Shown piece after piece: positions 8,123 to 15,930 of a DNA stretch of 64,000 nucleotides; position 1 is the stretch's first letter; every line of letters starts with the position of its first letter. The stretch comes from Micromonosporaceae bacterium (lineage in GTDB: Bacteria > Actinomycetota > Actinomycetes > Mycobacteriales > Micromonosporaceae), in assembly GCA_009377645.1 (NCBI GenBank), contig WHTQ01000013.1, positions 1-64,000 of the forward strand, given 5' to 3'. The notes beneath the pieces are model-generated. The model was not told the DNA's origin and did no database searches. It was given only the letters and a program-made list of their open reading frames with translations. The position numbers and the translations under genes are program-made.

Positions 8123-9298
8123 ATGGAGCCGTGGGAGCGGTGGAAGCTGCTGTGGCAGCACGGGTTCTTCGCGCTCGCCCTCGGCCCGGTCAGCTTCGGT
8201 GCGCTCGCCGGCGCCGGCCATGACCCGGCCGCGGTGGCGATCCGGCTCGGCCTGGCGGCCGGGCTCGCCGGATGGTACGGGTACTGGTTCGCCGGTCGCC
8301 GCGACCCCAGCCCCGCACACCTGCCGTACCTGCTGGGCGCGGCCGGGCTGTGGGCGGTCATGGCGGCGGTCGATCCGGCCCTGCTCCCGGTCGGGGTGGC
8401 GATCCTGATCCCGTACTGCCTGCGCCGCCCGCTCTGGGCGGCAGCCGCGTTCGTTCTCCTGGGAGCGGCCTGGCTCACCCAGGGCCTGATTATGGGAACG
8501 CTGACCTGGTCAAGCGTGCTCGCCTGTGTGGTAGGCGTGGTCGTGCTGGGGGCCACCCACGGCTACCTCGCCACCCTCGACCACGAAGGCCGGAAACGGC
8601 AGGCGCTGCTCGACCAGCTCGCCGCAGCCCAAGCCGAGCTGGCCGCCGCCGAGCGGCGGGCCGGGACACTGGCCGAACGCCAGCGGCTGGCCCGGGACAT
8701 CCACGACACCCTCACCCAGGGATTCGCCAGCATCGCCATGCAGCTGGATGCGGCCCAGGCGGACCTGCCGCCGGGGGCACCGGCCACCCGGCGGGTCGAG
8801 CAGGCGATCCGCACCGCCCGGGAGAACCTGGCCGAGAGTCGCCGCCTGGTGCAGGCGCTACGGCCGCAGCAGCTCGACGGCGCCGGCCTGCCGGAGGCGG
8901 TGCGGCAGCTGGCCGCCCGGCTCGCCGACGAGGCCGCCGTCACCGCCCACACCGTCGTCACCGGCGAGCCGGCCGCCCTCGACCCGGCCACCGAGACCGA
9001 GCTGCTGCGGGTGGTGCAGGAGGCCCTGACCAACATCCGCCGCCACGCCCGCGCCACCGAGGTGACCGTCACACTCTCCTACCTGGACGACGAGGTCGCC
9101 ATCGACGTGCAGGACAACGGCACCGGCATCCCCGCCACCCGACCGACCACCGGGGTCGGGCTCGGGTCGATGCGGGAACGCGTCGACAACCTGGGCGGCA
9201 CGCTCACCGTCGAGACTGGACCCGGCGAAGGCACCACGATCGCCGCCACCGTACCGGTGAGCGCCGTACCCGCGACTACCGGAACCGGTGCCGGATGA
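8123..9298 (+). CDS. Sensor histidine kinase (HisKA_3 type)
   Basis: 391-aa membrane kinase of the NarX/DesK/LiaS class. The first ~150 residues hold five or six hydrophobic helices without a large external sensor, then a coiled linker. The phospho-acceptor His (about residue 194) is in RLARDIHDTLTQG. The HATPase domain shows VVQEALTNIRRHA (N box), DNGTGI (G1) and GLGSMRERV (G2). TATCGT stands 6 nt before the ATG, so the mRNA may be leaderless. Stop overlaps the response regulator start (ATGA), so the two form a pair. Signal unknown. Confidence 0.92.
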   Translation: MEPWERWKLLWQHGFFALALGPVSFGALAGAGHDPAAVAIRLGLAAGLAGWYGYWFAGRRDPSPAHLPYLLGAAGLWAVMAAVDPALLPVGVAILIPYCLRRPLWAAAAFVLLGAAWLTQGLIMGTLTWSSVLACVVGVVVLGATHGYLATLDHEGRKRQALLDQLAAAQAELAAAERRAGTLAERQRLARDIHDTLTQGFASIAMQLDAAQADLPPGAPATRRVEQAIRTARENLAESRRLVQALRPQQLDGAGLPEAVRQLAARLADEAAVTAHTVVTGEPAALDPATETELLRVVQEALTNIRRHARATEVTVTLSYLDDEVAIDVQDNGTGIPATRPTTGVGLGSMRERVDNLGGTLTVETGPGEGTTIAATVPVSAVPATTGTGAG

Positions 9299-9942
9299 GC
9301 TCACCGGCCGGAGCGCCGATCCGCGTGCTCATCGTCGACGACCACCCGGTGGTCCGCGACGGTCTGGCCGGCATGCTCGCCACCCAGCCCGACCTGCAGG
9401 TGGTCGGCGACGCCGCCGACGGTCAGGCGGCGCTGCGGCAGGTCGCCGCGCTGTCCCCCGACGTGGTGCTGATGGACCTGCAGCTGCCCGGCCGGTCCGG
9501 TGCCCACGCCACCGCCGCCATCCGCGCCGACCACCCGCAGGTACGGGTGCTCGTGCTCACCACCTACGACACCGACGCCGACATCACCGCCGCCGTCGAG
9601 GCCGGAGCGGTCGGCTACCTACTCAAGGACACCGGCCGCGAGCAGCTGTGCGCCGCGGTCCGGGCCGCTGCCCGCGGCGAGTCGACGCTCTCCCCGACCG
9701 TGGCCGCCAAGCTGCTCGGCCGGATCCGTGGCCGCGACCGGGACGGGCTCAGTGGGCGGGAGGTCGAGGTGCTCACCGCGGTGGCTCGTGGGCAGGGCAA
9801 CAAGCAGATCGCACGCACCCTGCACATCAGCGAGGCCACGGTCAAGACTCACCTGCTGCACATCTACGCCAAGCTGGGCGTCGGCGACCGTACCGCCGCG
9901 GTCACCACCGCCCTGGAGCGCGGCATGATCCGCCTCGGCTGA
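9295..9942 (+). CDS. NarL/LuxR-family response regulator
   Basis: 215-aa partner of the upstream kinase. Receiver domain with the acidic pair Asp15/Asp16 (VDDHP), phospho-acceptor Asp61 in LMDLQLP, and Lys in YLLKD. C-terminal LuxR helix-turn-helix LSGREVEVLTAVARG ... GNKQIARTLHISEATVKTH. Translationally coupled to the kinase. Targets unknown; the exporter operon that converges on it is a possible target only by proximity. Confidence 0.93.
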   Translation: MSSPAGAPIRVLIVDDHPVVRDGLAGMLATQPDLQVVGDAADGQAALRQVAALSPDVVLMDLQLPGRSGAHATAAIRADHPQVRVLVLTTYDTDADITAAVEAGAVGYLLKDTGREQLCAAVRAAARGESTLSPTVAAKLLGRIRGRDRDGLSGREVEVLTAVARGQGNKQIARTLHISEATVKTHLLHIYAKLGVGDRTAAVTTALERGMIRLG

Positions 9943-9982
9943 GGCCCGCACCGCAGCCGGCGAGCGGATCGGGACCCCGTTG

Positions 9983-10834
9983 CTAGTAATGGGAGAGGGC
10001 GCCTCGGCGTTGGACGGTGCGTTCGCTGAGCTTGAACACTGCCACCCCGGCGACGAACCAGCCGGCGGCCGTGGCGGCCTGCCACACCAACCCACCGGTC
10101 CCCCAGGCGGCGAGCGGTTGGCCGTCGAGCAGGACGGTGCGCAGGCCGTCGATCGCGTGGGTCATGAACAGCGAGTCGGTGATCGGCCCGGACCACGACG
10201 GCATGAGGTCGAGGCTCATCGCCGCACCGCTGAAGAACATGACGAGCATCAGTACGAGGTCGTTGAGCATCTCGATCCGCTTCCAGACCAGCGCCAGCCC
10301 GGCCACGACCAGCGCCAGCCCGACCGCGCCCACGATCAGCGCCGCCAGCGGGACCAGGGCGTCGAACCGCCAGTCGAACTCGAGCCGGACCGCCAGGCTG
10401 GTCACCCCGTACATCGCCGCGACCACCAGGGCGGTCTCGGCGATCGAGGCCAGCGGCCGCCCGATCGCCTGGTGCACCCACGGCGGCACCGGGCTCAGGT
10501 AGGTCTGCTCCAGCGTGCCGGTCTGGATCTCGGCCAGCAGCCGCCAGAACACCTTCTGCAGCAGCAGGTACGAGAACGTGTACGAACCCATCCCGAGGAA
10601 CAGCCAGGAGGCATGGTACGAGTCCAGGCTCCAGTCGACCTGTCCGGTGGCGACGATCTGGTCGCCGGTGCCGATGGTGTAGCCGAGCAGCAGCACGAAG
10701 CTGACGAACAGCGGCAGCTCGATGAGGATCTGCACCCGCTCGGACCAGCCGAGCCGCAGCCCCTTGACCACCTCGTTGCCGACGATCGAGGCGGTGCCAC
10801 CGCGGGGCGCGAGCGGCGCATGGATGGCGGTCAT
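9983..10834 (-). CDS. ABC-2 type exporter permease (second)
   Basis: 283-aa permease with six predicted transmembrane helices and the conserved ABC-2 loop GTLEQTYLSPVPPW between helices 2 and 3. Last gene of a three-gene exporter operon; its ATG overlaps the upstream stop by one base (TAATG). Likely pairs as a heterodimer with the first permease and the ATPase to export a drug, lipid or peptide. Convergent with the response regulator. Confidence 0.88.
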   Translation of the reverse strand: MTAIHAPLAPRGGTASIVGNEVVKGLRLGWSERVQILIELPLFVSFVLLLGYTIGTGDQIVATGQVDWSLDSYHASWLFLGMGSYTFSYLLLQKVFWRLLAEIQTGTLEQTYLSPVPPWVHQAIGRPLASIAETALVVAAMYGVTSLAVRLEFDWRFDALVPLAALIVGAVGLALVVAGLALVWKRIEMLNDLVLMLVMFFSGAAMSLDLMPSWSGPITDSLFMTHAIDGLRTVLLDGQPLAAWGTGGLVWQAATAAGWFVAGVAVFKLSERTVQRRGALSHY

Positions 10835-11661
10835 TATCCCAACCTCCCGTCTCGTAGCCCGCGCCGGATAGCGCCCTGGTAGACGACCCATCCGAGCGCG
10901 AACATCGCGGCCGCGTGCAGGATCGCCAGCGGCAGGTGGCCACCGGACCAGACCTCGCCCAGCGACTGTTCGGCGAACAGCAACCGCCGGATCACGTCGA
11001 CCCCCAGCGTCGAGGGCGCGAACTTGACCAGCGTCTCCAGCCAGTCCGGGAACACGTAGATCGGAATGAACGTGCCGTTGATCAGCATCAGCACGCTCTG
11101 GATCACGTGGATGATCGAACCGATCGAGTTGACCACCAGCGCGAGCCCACCGATCAGCAGCGCGAACCCGGCCAGGTCGACCAGCGTGAGCAGGATCGGG
11201 ATCAGCGCCTCCGGGCGGAACGGGATCGCCACGGTGAACACCAGGATCGTCACGCCGCTAGCGACCAGGGCGGTCACCAGCCCCTCGGTGAGGACCGCGG
11301 CCAGCCGCCCGATCGACACCACGGCGGGCCGCAGCGGGCCGAGCAGGCTCTGCTCCAACGTGCCGGTGAACTTCTCCTCCAGCACCCCGGCGGCCATCCG
11401 CAGCAGCGCCAGATAGCCCACCACGTAGGCCCAGAACCCGAACAGGGTCAGTGCGACCAGCTCGTCGAGAACCCGGCCGCCGCCGAGGAAGAACTGGATC
11501 ACCCAGAACATGATCGCCATGAACCCCAGCTGCGGGACCAGGGTCGCCTTGTGCGACCACATCACCTGCAGCGCCTTCACGGTCTCGTTCCCGACCATCC
11601 GTACCCCCGCGGCCGGCCCGAACCCGCCGGCCGGCCGCGGCAGGGTGGCGACGGCGACCAT
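10834..11661 (-). CDS. ABC-2 type exporter permease (first)
   Basis: 275-aa permease, six hydrophobic helices, conserved loop EEKFTGTLEQSLLGPLRP. The N-terminal RMVGNETVKALQVMW matches the second permease (SIVGNEVVKGLRLGW), so the two arose by duplication. Starts 2 nt after the ATPase stop and overlaps the next permease by one base. Confidence 0.88.
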   Translation of the reverse strand: MVAVATLPRPAGGFGPAAGVRMVGNETVKALQVMWSHKATLVPQLGFMAIMFWVIQFFLGGGRVLDELVALTLFGFWAYVVGYLALLRMAAGVLEEKFTGTLEQSLLGPLRPAVVSIGRLAAVLTEGLVTALVASGVTILVFTVAIPFRPEALIPILLTLVDLAGFALLIGGLALVVNSIGSIIHVIQSVLMLINGTFIPIYVFPDWLETLVKFAPSTLGVDVIRRLLFAEQSLGEVWSGGHLPLAILHAAAMFALGWVVYQGAIRRGLRDGRLG

Positions 11662-11663
11662 CG

Positions 11664-12647
11664 TCACTCCCCCCTCACGAGCTTGACGAAGATCTCCTCC
11701 AGGCCGGGCTGCACCCGGTTGACCGACAGCACCGGCACCTCCCGCTCCCGCAGCGTGGCCAGCAGCGCGTGCAACGGCCGCTGGTCCGCGCTCGGCAACT
11801 CGATGCGGGCCTGGCCGTCCGCTCGCGCCAGCGTGGCCCCGGCGGGCAGGACATCGGCCAGCTCGCCGACCGGGGAGGCCGCCCGCACCTCGTACCGGTC
11901 CTCGACATAGCGGTCCAGCAGCTCGCGGGTGGGCAGGTCGGCGACCACCCGGCCGTCCCGGATGACCACCACCCGGTCGGACAGCTCCTCGGCCATCGCC
12001 AGCTGGTGGGTGGTCAGCACCACGGTCTTGCCCTCGTCGCGGGCCAGCCGGACGATCCACCGCCGGACGGTACGCGCCGCGTCCACGTCCAGCCCGATCG
12101 TCGGCTCGTCCAGCAGCACGATCGGCGGGTCCGTGACCAGCGCCGCCGCGACCGCCACCTTCTGCTGCATGCCCCGGGAGAACACCCCGACCTGCTGGTG
12201 GCGGCGCTCCCACAGGCCCAGCTCCCGCAGCAGCTGCTCCGCCCGCGGTCTGATCTGGGCGGCCCGCAGGCCCTTGAGCCGGCCGAAGTAGTGCAGGTTC
12301 TGCCACGCGGTCAGGGACCAGTACACGTTGCGGGAGCCCTCCAGCACGGCTCCGATCTGCCGGACCGCGTCGCCGCGCTGCCGGCCGACGTCGTACCCGC
12401 CCACCAGCGCCGCGCCCTCGGTCGGGGTCACCAGCCCGGTCAGCATCTTGATCGTGGTGGTCTTGCCGGCGCCGTTCGGCCCCAGCAGGCCGAACACCTG
12501 ACCGTACGAAACGGTGAACGAAACGTTGTCGACCGCGGTCACCGCGTTCGGGCCTCTGCCGTACCGCTTCGTCAGCCCGCGCACCTCCAGCGCCGGCACC
12601 GCCCTCACCGCTGAGTGCACCGGATCCAGGCTCGGTGTTGCTTGCAT
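11664..12647 (-). CDS. ABC exporter ATP-binding protein (DrrA-like)
   Basis: 327-aa ATPase. Walker A GPNGAGKTT, signature FSRGMQQK, Walker B IVLLDEPTIGLD, H-loop TTHQ. The C-terminal ~90 residues form the extra domain seen in DrrA/CcmA-type exporters. It powers the two downstream permeases. First gene of the operon, with an AGAGGTGAT ribosome site; divergent from the TetR gene, with twin operators between them. Cargo unknown. Confidence 0.92.
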   Translation of the reverse strand: MQATPSLDPVHSAVRAVPALEVRGLTKRYGRGPNAVTAVDNVSFTVSYGQVFGLLGPNGAGKTTTIKMLTGLVTPTEGAALVGGYDVGRQRGDAVRQIGAVLEGSRNVYWSLTAWQNLHYFGRLKGLRAAQIRPRAEQLLRELGLWERRHQQVGVFSRGMQQKVAVAAALVTDPPIVLLDEPTIGLDVDAARTVRRWIVRLARDEGKTVVLTTHQLAMAEELSDRVVVIRDGRVVADLPTRELLDRYVEDRYEVRAASPVGELADVLPAGATLARADGQARIELPSADQRPLHALLATLREREVPVLSVNRVQPGLEEIFVKLVRGE

Positions 12648-12666
12648 CGAACATCACCTCTTGGAT

Positions 12667-12714
12667 ACTTATGGCGTAAGTGAACGTCGCAACACTACGA
12701 CTTATGGTGTAAGC
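12667..12714. promoter_or_regulatory. Twin TetR operators between exporter and tetR
   Basis: Two copies of one palindrome: ACTTATGGCGTAAGT at 12667-12681 (perfect 5-bp arms, 5-bp centre) and ACTTATGGTGTAAGC at 12700-12714, 33 bp apart (about three helical turns). They lie in the intergenic gap between the exporter ATPase (minus) and the TetR gene (plus). Likely binding sites through which the TetR protein controls both genes. Confidence 0.75.
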
Positions 12715-12722
12715 TGTCAAGG

Positions 12723-13385
12723 GTGGCGACCGACACAGCAACCGCACCCGTGAGAACCCCGCTGACCCGCCAGCGCATCCTCGACGCCGCGCTCGACTAC
12801 ATCGACCGGCACGGGTTGGAGGGGCTGAGCATGCACAAGCTCGGCGCCGAGCTGGGCGTCAAGGGCATGTCGCTGTACAACCACGTCACCAACAAGAACG
12901 ACCTGCGCGACGGGGTGGTAGAGCTGCTCTGGTCCGAGGCCGAGGCCGAGATCGCCGCACCCACCCGGGACGGCTGGTCCGGCGCCGTCCGGTCGTTCGC
13001 CCACGCGCTGCGCGACGTCATGCGCCGACACCCCAACGCCGCTCCGCTGATGATCAGCCAGCAAGTCATGCCCGCGCCCGCGCTACGGATCGTCCAGGCA
13101 CAAACCGCCGCAGCCGCCAGCCACGGCATAGCAGAGGCATTCGCTCACGCCCTGCTGCGCACCATCACGTCGTACGCGCTGGGGTCCGGGTACGTAGAGG
13201 TGGGCTGGGGCATGGGCGGGCCCGGGTGCAGTCCTTCGGTCAGCGACCTGCTGCGGCCGGGCATCCCGGCGGAGCTGGCCGCCGTGGCGCAGGTCTTCTG
13301 CGGACAGTCCGATCCGGACGCCCAGTTCCAGCTCGGCCTCGACCTCATGCTCCGCGGCCTCGATAGCCGCCCCGAGGCCTCGTAA
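12723..13385 (+). CDS. TetR-family regulator of the ABC exporter
   Basis: 220-aa repressor. N-terminal helix-turn-helix TRQRILDAALDYIDRHG ... LGVKGMSLYNHVTNKNDL; C-terminal ligand domain of the TetR_C_1 type. GTG start at 12723 just after the second operator. Divergent placement and twin operators indicate it represses the exporter and itself. The last 41 bp overlap the merA stump on the other strand. Inducer unknown; probably the exported compound. Confidence 0.88.
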   Translation: MATDTATAPVRTPLTRQRILDAALDYIDRHGLEGLSMHKLGAELGVKGMSLYNHVTNKNDLRDGVVELLWSEAEAEIAAPTRDGWSGAVRSFAHALRDVMRRHPNAAPLMISQQVMPAPALRIVQAQTAAAASHGIAEAFAHALLRTITSYALGSGYVEVGWGMGGPGCSPSVSDLLRPGIPAELAAVAQVFCGQSDPDAQFQLGLDLMLRGLDSRPEAS

Positions 13386-13671
13386 CCGAACCGGCCACCG
13401 CCTCGGCGGCCACCCTGCGGCGGCGTAGCAGCACCGCGACCAGCCACACTCCGGCCGCCGCCGCGGCACCCGCGCCGACCGCGACGCCCCCGAGGGGCGA
13501 GCCCGCTGAGGCGCCCGACTCCACCAGAGCCACGGTCCGGCCGGCCTCCCGGGCGGTGATCGCCGCGGCGAAGGCGGCCGACCCGGCGCCGATCACCAGC
13601 AGGTCGTATTCGGACCCGCCCTGCCCGGTTCCGGCCAGCTCCACCGAGGTCACCTCGATCCGCGTACCCAT
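13345..13671 (-). pseudogene. merA stump: N-terminus fused to an unrelated C-terminal helix
   Basis: Residues 1-51 look like the start of actinobacterial mercuric reductase: a short leader and the FAD-binding Rossmann motif YDLLVIGAGSAAFAAA ending in TVALVE. The active-site CVNVGC region and the remaining ~400 residues are missing. From about 13518 downward the frame instead encodes a Gly/Ala-rich hydrophobic helix followed by LLRRRR, typical of the C-terminal anchor of some other membrane protein. The frame therefore looks like a deletion fusion. It starts 4 nt after merB ends, as merA would in a mer operon. Whether it is translated is unknown. Confidence 0.6.
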
Positions 13672-13674
13672 CGG

Positions 13675-14301
13675 TCAGCGGCACTCCTCGACGTACGCCC
13701 GAGCGATCTCCCGGGCCTCGTCTAGGTCCACGATCGCCACCCCCGGGTGGCCGGGCAGCCAGCGCTCCCCCACCTCGCGGGAGGCGAAGAACGGCATCTG
13801 GGCGCAGATCGCAGAGTCCGGTCCGGCCACCGAACAGCAGGACGTGACCTCCTCGCCGACGATCCCCACCACCACGGTGCCCGGTGTGGCGGCCGATACG
13901 GTCCCGTCGGGCTGCACGGTCAGCTGGATCTCGGCACCCGTGACCGGGCAGGTCGAGGTGGCCTCCGCACGCTCCCCGAGCATGATCGGCAGGAACAGCG
14001 CGTCGAACCCGCACCACGTGTACAGGTCGTGGCCGCGGACCCGGAACCGGTGCCCGGTCGGGTGCAGCGTCAGCGCCAGGCCGACGATCGCGCCGTCGAC
14101 CACCTCAGCGCCCTCTGCGCGGATCCTCCCCACATGCGCCCGGGCCTGATCGACGCTCATCCCGGTCCTCCCGGCCAACGCCTCAGGCGTTACCGGACGG
14201 CCGTTCGCGAGCAGGTCGACGGCGCCCCGGCTGGCCCGGTTGGTCGAGTAGTCGCGACGACTCCAGGCGGCCTTGAGGCTGGCGATGGTTGGTGTGCTCA
14301 T
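13675..14301 (-). CDS. merB: Organomercurial lyase MerB
   Basis: 208-aa enzyme that cleaves the carbon-mercury bond of organomercurials, releasing Hg(II). The catalytic set is visible: Cys97 and Asp100 in TWCGFDALFLP, and the second cysteine as Cys155/Cys156 in TSCCSVAG, matching Cys96/Asp99/Cys159 of the R831b enzyme. N-terminal winged-helix-like part (residues 20-60). The ATG at 14301 lies 7 nt after the -10 box of a MerR-type promoter, so it is probably leaderless. Normally MerA reduces the released Hg(II); here only a stump of merA follows. Confidence 0.88.
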   Translation of the reverse strand: MSTPTIASLKAAWSRRDYSTNRASRGAVDLLANGRPVTPEALAGRTGMSVDQARAHVGRIRAEGAEVVDGAIVGLALTLHPTGHRFRVRGHDLYTWCGFDALFLPIMLGERAEATSTCPVTGAEIQLTVQPDGTVSAATPGTVVVGIVGEEVTSCCSVAGPDSAICAQMPFFASREVGERWLPGHPGVAIVDLDEAREIARAYVEECR

Positions 14302-14308
14302 GGCCGCA

Positions 14309-14340
14309 ACCGTAGACCTTCCAGTACACTGGAATGTCAA
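14309..14340 (-). promoter_or_regulatory. MerR-type promoter of merB
   Basis: Minus strand: -35 TTGACA (14340-14335), a 20-bp spacer, -10 TACGGT (14314-14309). The spacer contains the dyad TTCCAGT-GT-ACTGGAA. Over-long spacers with an internal dyad are the hallmark of promoters activated by MerR-family proteins (19-20 bp). The -35 box includes the stop codon of ccdA. The same architecture occurs before the P-type ATPase at 18489. Confidence 0.75.
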
Positions 14341-15266
14341 ACGGAGAGCCAGAGCTCGTGATCTCCGGCCGCAGGCGGTGAGGTCGCGCAGGGCGTCCGC
14401 GACGGCGCTCGGTGGCGGCGCCGGGCCCGCTCCGCGGCGACCAGCAACGGCGTGAGGGTCAGCACGCCGACCAGCACCGCCAGCCAGCCGACGCCGAGCT
14501 GGCTGAGCCCGTTCGCGAGCCACCGCTGCACCTGCTCGGCCGTGCCGACCACCGGATCGTCGGCTTCGCCGCCGCGCAGCACCCGGATCTCGTACCACCC
14601 GTAGTAGGCGACGTACGCACCGGCGGCGGCCAGCGGGCCACCACCGATCCGGGTGATCCGTGGGCCCCATCGGCGCAACCCGCGCGGCACCGCATCGCGG
14701 GAAAGCGCCACCGTGAGCGCGGCCGCGCCTACGGCCAGCCCCATGCCGGCGGCGTAGGCGAGGAACACCGCCACCCCGGAGGAGAACGACCCGGTCCGGA
14801 ACGTCACGATCACCGTGGCCAGGAACGGCCCGATCGTGCAGCTCAGCGACGCCACCGCGTACGCGGCCCCGAACAACGCCATCGACGGCACGGTCCGCCG
14901 GACCGCTGGTCCCCCGCCCGGCCGGATCCCCGGGATCGAGATCGCCCGGCCGACCAGCAGCCACAGCCCGACCGCGAGCACGACCAGCCCCAGACCGATC
15001 GTGAACCACGGCAGGTGCCGCTGGACCTGCCCGGCGACCGGCGAGATGACCAGCCCGAACGCGCCGAAGACCGCGGCGAACCCGAGGGTCATCGCGCCCG
15101 CGGCCGCCAGCGCCCGGCCGACCGCCGCCGGCAGCGACGGGCTGGTCGCACCGGCCTCGCCCCGCACCAGCAGGCCGAGGTAGGCGGGCAGCAACGCGAA
15201 CCCGCACGGGTTCACCGCCGCCAGCACTCCGGCGGCCAGCGCCAGCCCGACCGGCGCCTCGACCAC
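14337..15266 (-). CDS. ccdA: CcdA/DsbD-type thiol-disulfide transport protein
   Basis: 309-aa membrane protein with about seven to eight helices. Cys21 in NPCGFALLPAYLG and a second Cys in SLSCTIGPF are the paired transmembrane cysteines that carry electrons from cytosolic thioredoxin to extracytoplasmic redoxins. GTG start one base after the stop of the TlpA-like gene, which is its likely electron acceptor. The pair may keep extracellular thiols reduced, supporting cytochrome maturation or metal defence; the merB neighbour favours the latter (inference). Confidence 0.85.
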   Translation of the reverse strand: MVEAPVGLALAAGVLAAVNPCGFALLPAYLGLLVRGEAGATSPSLPAAVGRALAAAGAMTLGFAAVFGAFGLVISPVAGQVQRHLPWFTIGLGLVVLAVGLWLLVGRAISIPGIRPGGGPAVRRTVPSMALFGAAYAVASLSCTIGPFLATVIVTFRTGSFSSGVAVFLAYAAGMGLAVGAAALTVALSRDAVPRGLRRWGPRITRIGGGPLAAAGAYVAYYGWYEIRVLRGGEADDPVVGTAEQVQRWLANGLSQLGVGWLAVLVGVLTLTPLLVAAERARRRHRAPSRTPCATSPPAAGDHELWLSV

Positions 15267-15267
15267 C

Positions 15268-15792
15268 TCAGGCCACCAGGCGATCCAGCTGTGCCGGCAG
15301 GTCGGCCGGGTTCAGCAGGCCGCGCTGATCTACCACACCGTGCTCGTCGAGGATCACGAAGGAGCTCTGTTCGGTGATCTCGAACCGTTGCCAGACCACC
15401 CCGTCCGGGTCGGCCAGCTGCGGGAAGTTGGCGATGTCGGTGAGATCGATGAACTGCTGCATGTTCTCGATGCTGTCGTCCAACCCGGCCACCCCGACCA
15501 CCGTGACCTGCCCGGCGTAGTCATCGGCCAGCGCGCTGACGTGCGGGGCCTCCGCCACGCAGGTCACGCACCAGGGCGCCCAGAACCACAGCACCGCTGG
15601 CTTGCCGGCCAGACTCGTACCCGCGAACTCGCCACCGTCCACCGTGGGCACCGTGAAGGAGAGATCCACCGGCGGGTCGGTCCCGCCGTCCGCACCGGCC
15701 GCGCCGCCCGGCTCGGGATCCGAGCCGCCGCAGGCGGCCAGCGCCAGCATCCCGGCCGCCACCGTCGCGAGCCAAGCTCGCCGTACCCTCAT
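15268..15792 (-). CDS. TlpA-like thioredoxin-fold lipoprotein
   Basis: 174-aa lipoprotein. Signal peptide with lipobox LALAAC and lipidated Cys21, acidic/Gly linker, then an AhpC-TSA/redoxin fold with the active-site WCVTC (Cys75, Cys78). Reduces disulfides outside the membrane, fed by the CcdA protein encoded next. ATG at 15792 gives a proper signal peptide; a longer frame upstream lacks one. Confidence 0.87.
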   Translation of the reverse strand: MRVRRAWLATVAAGMLALAACGGSDPEPGGAAGADGGTDPPVDLSFTVPTVDGGEFAGTSLAGKPAVLWFWAPWCVTCVAEAPHVSALADDYAGQVTVVGVAGLDDSIENMQQFIDLTDIANFPQLADPDGVVWQRFEITEQSSFVILDEHGVVDQRGLLNPADLPAQLDRLVA

Positions 15793-15877
15793 CGCATCCT
15801 CCGTCCCCGTGCAGCACTCACCGGTGTCGCACGCCACGCCACGCTGCCCACGATGTCGCAGACCCGGCCGGCGTAAC

Positions 15878-15891
15878 GTGACCGCGGTCAC
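15878..15891. promoter_or_regulatory. Perfect palindrome between TlpA-like and MFS genes
   Basis: GTGACCGCGGTCAC, a perfect 14-bp palindrome, lies between the divergent TlpA-like (minus) and MFS (plus) genes, about 40 bp before the MFS start. A likely operator; the protein is unknown. Confidence 0.4.
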
Positions 15892-15930
15892 CTAACGGCC
15901 GGGGTTCTGGGACCGCAGTAGGGTGAGCGA

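Noticed and set aside
13345-13671. A functional short oxidoreductase
   Set aside because: Only the first part of a FAD-binding fold is present; the rest is a hydrophobic anchor without NAD or active-site residues.
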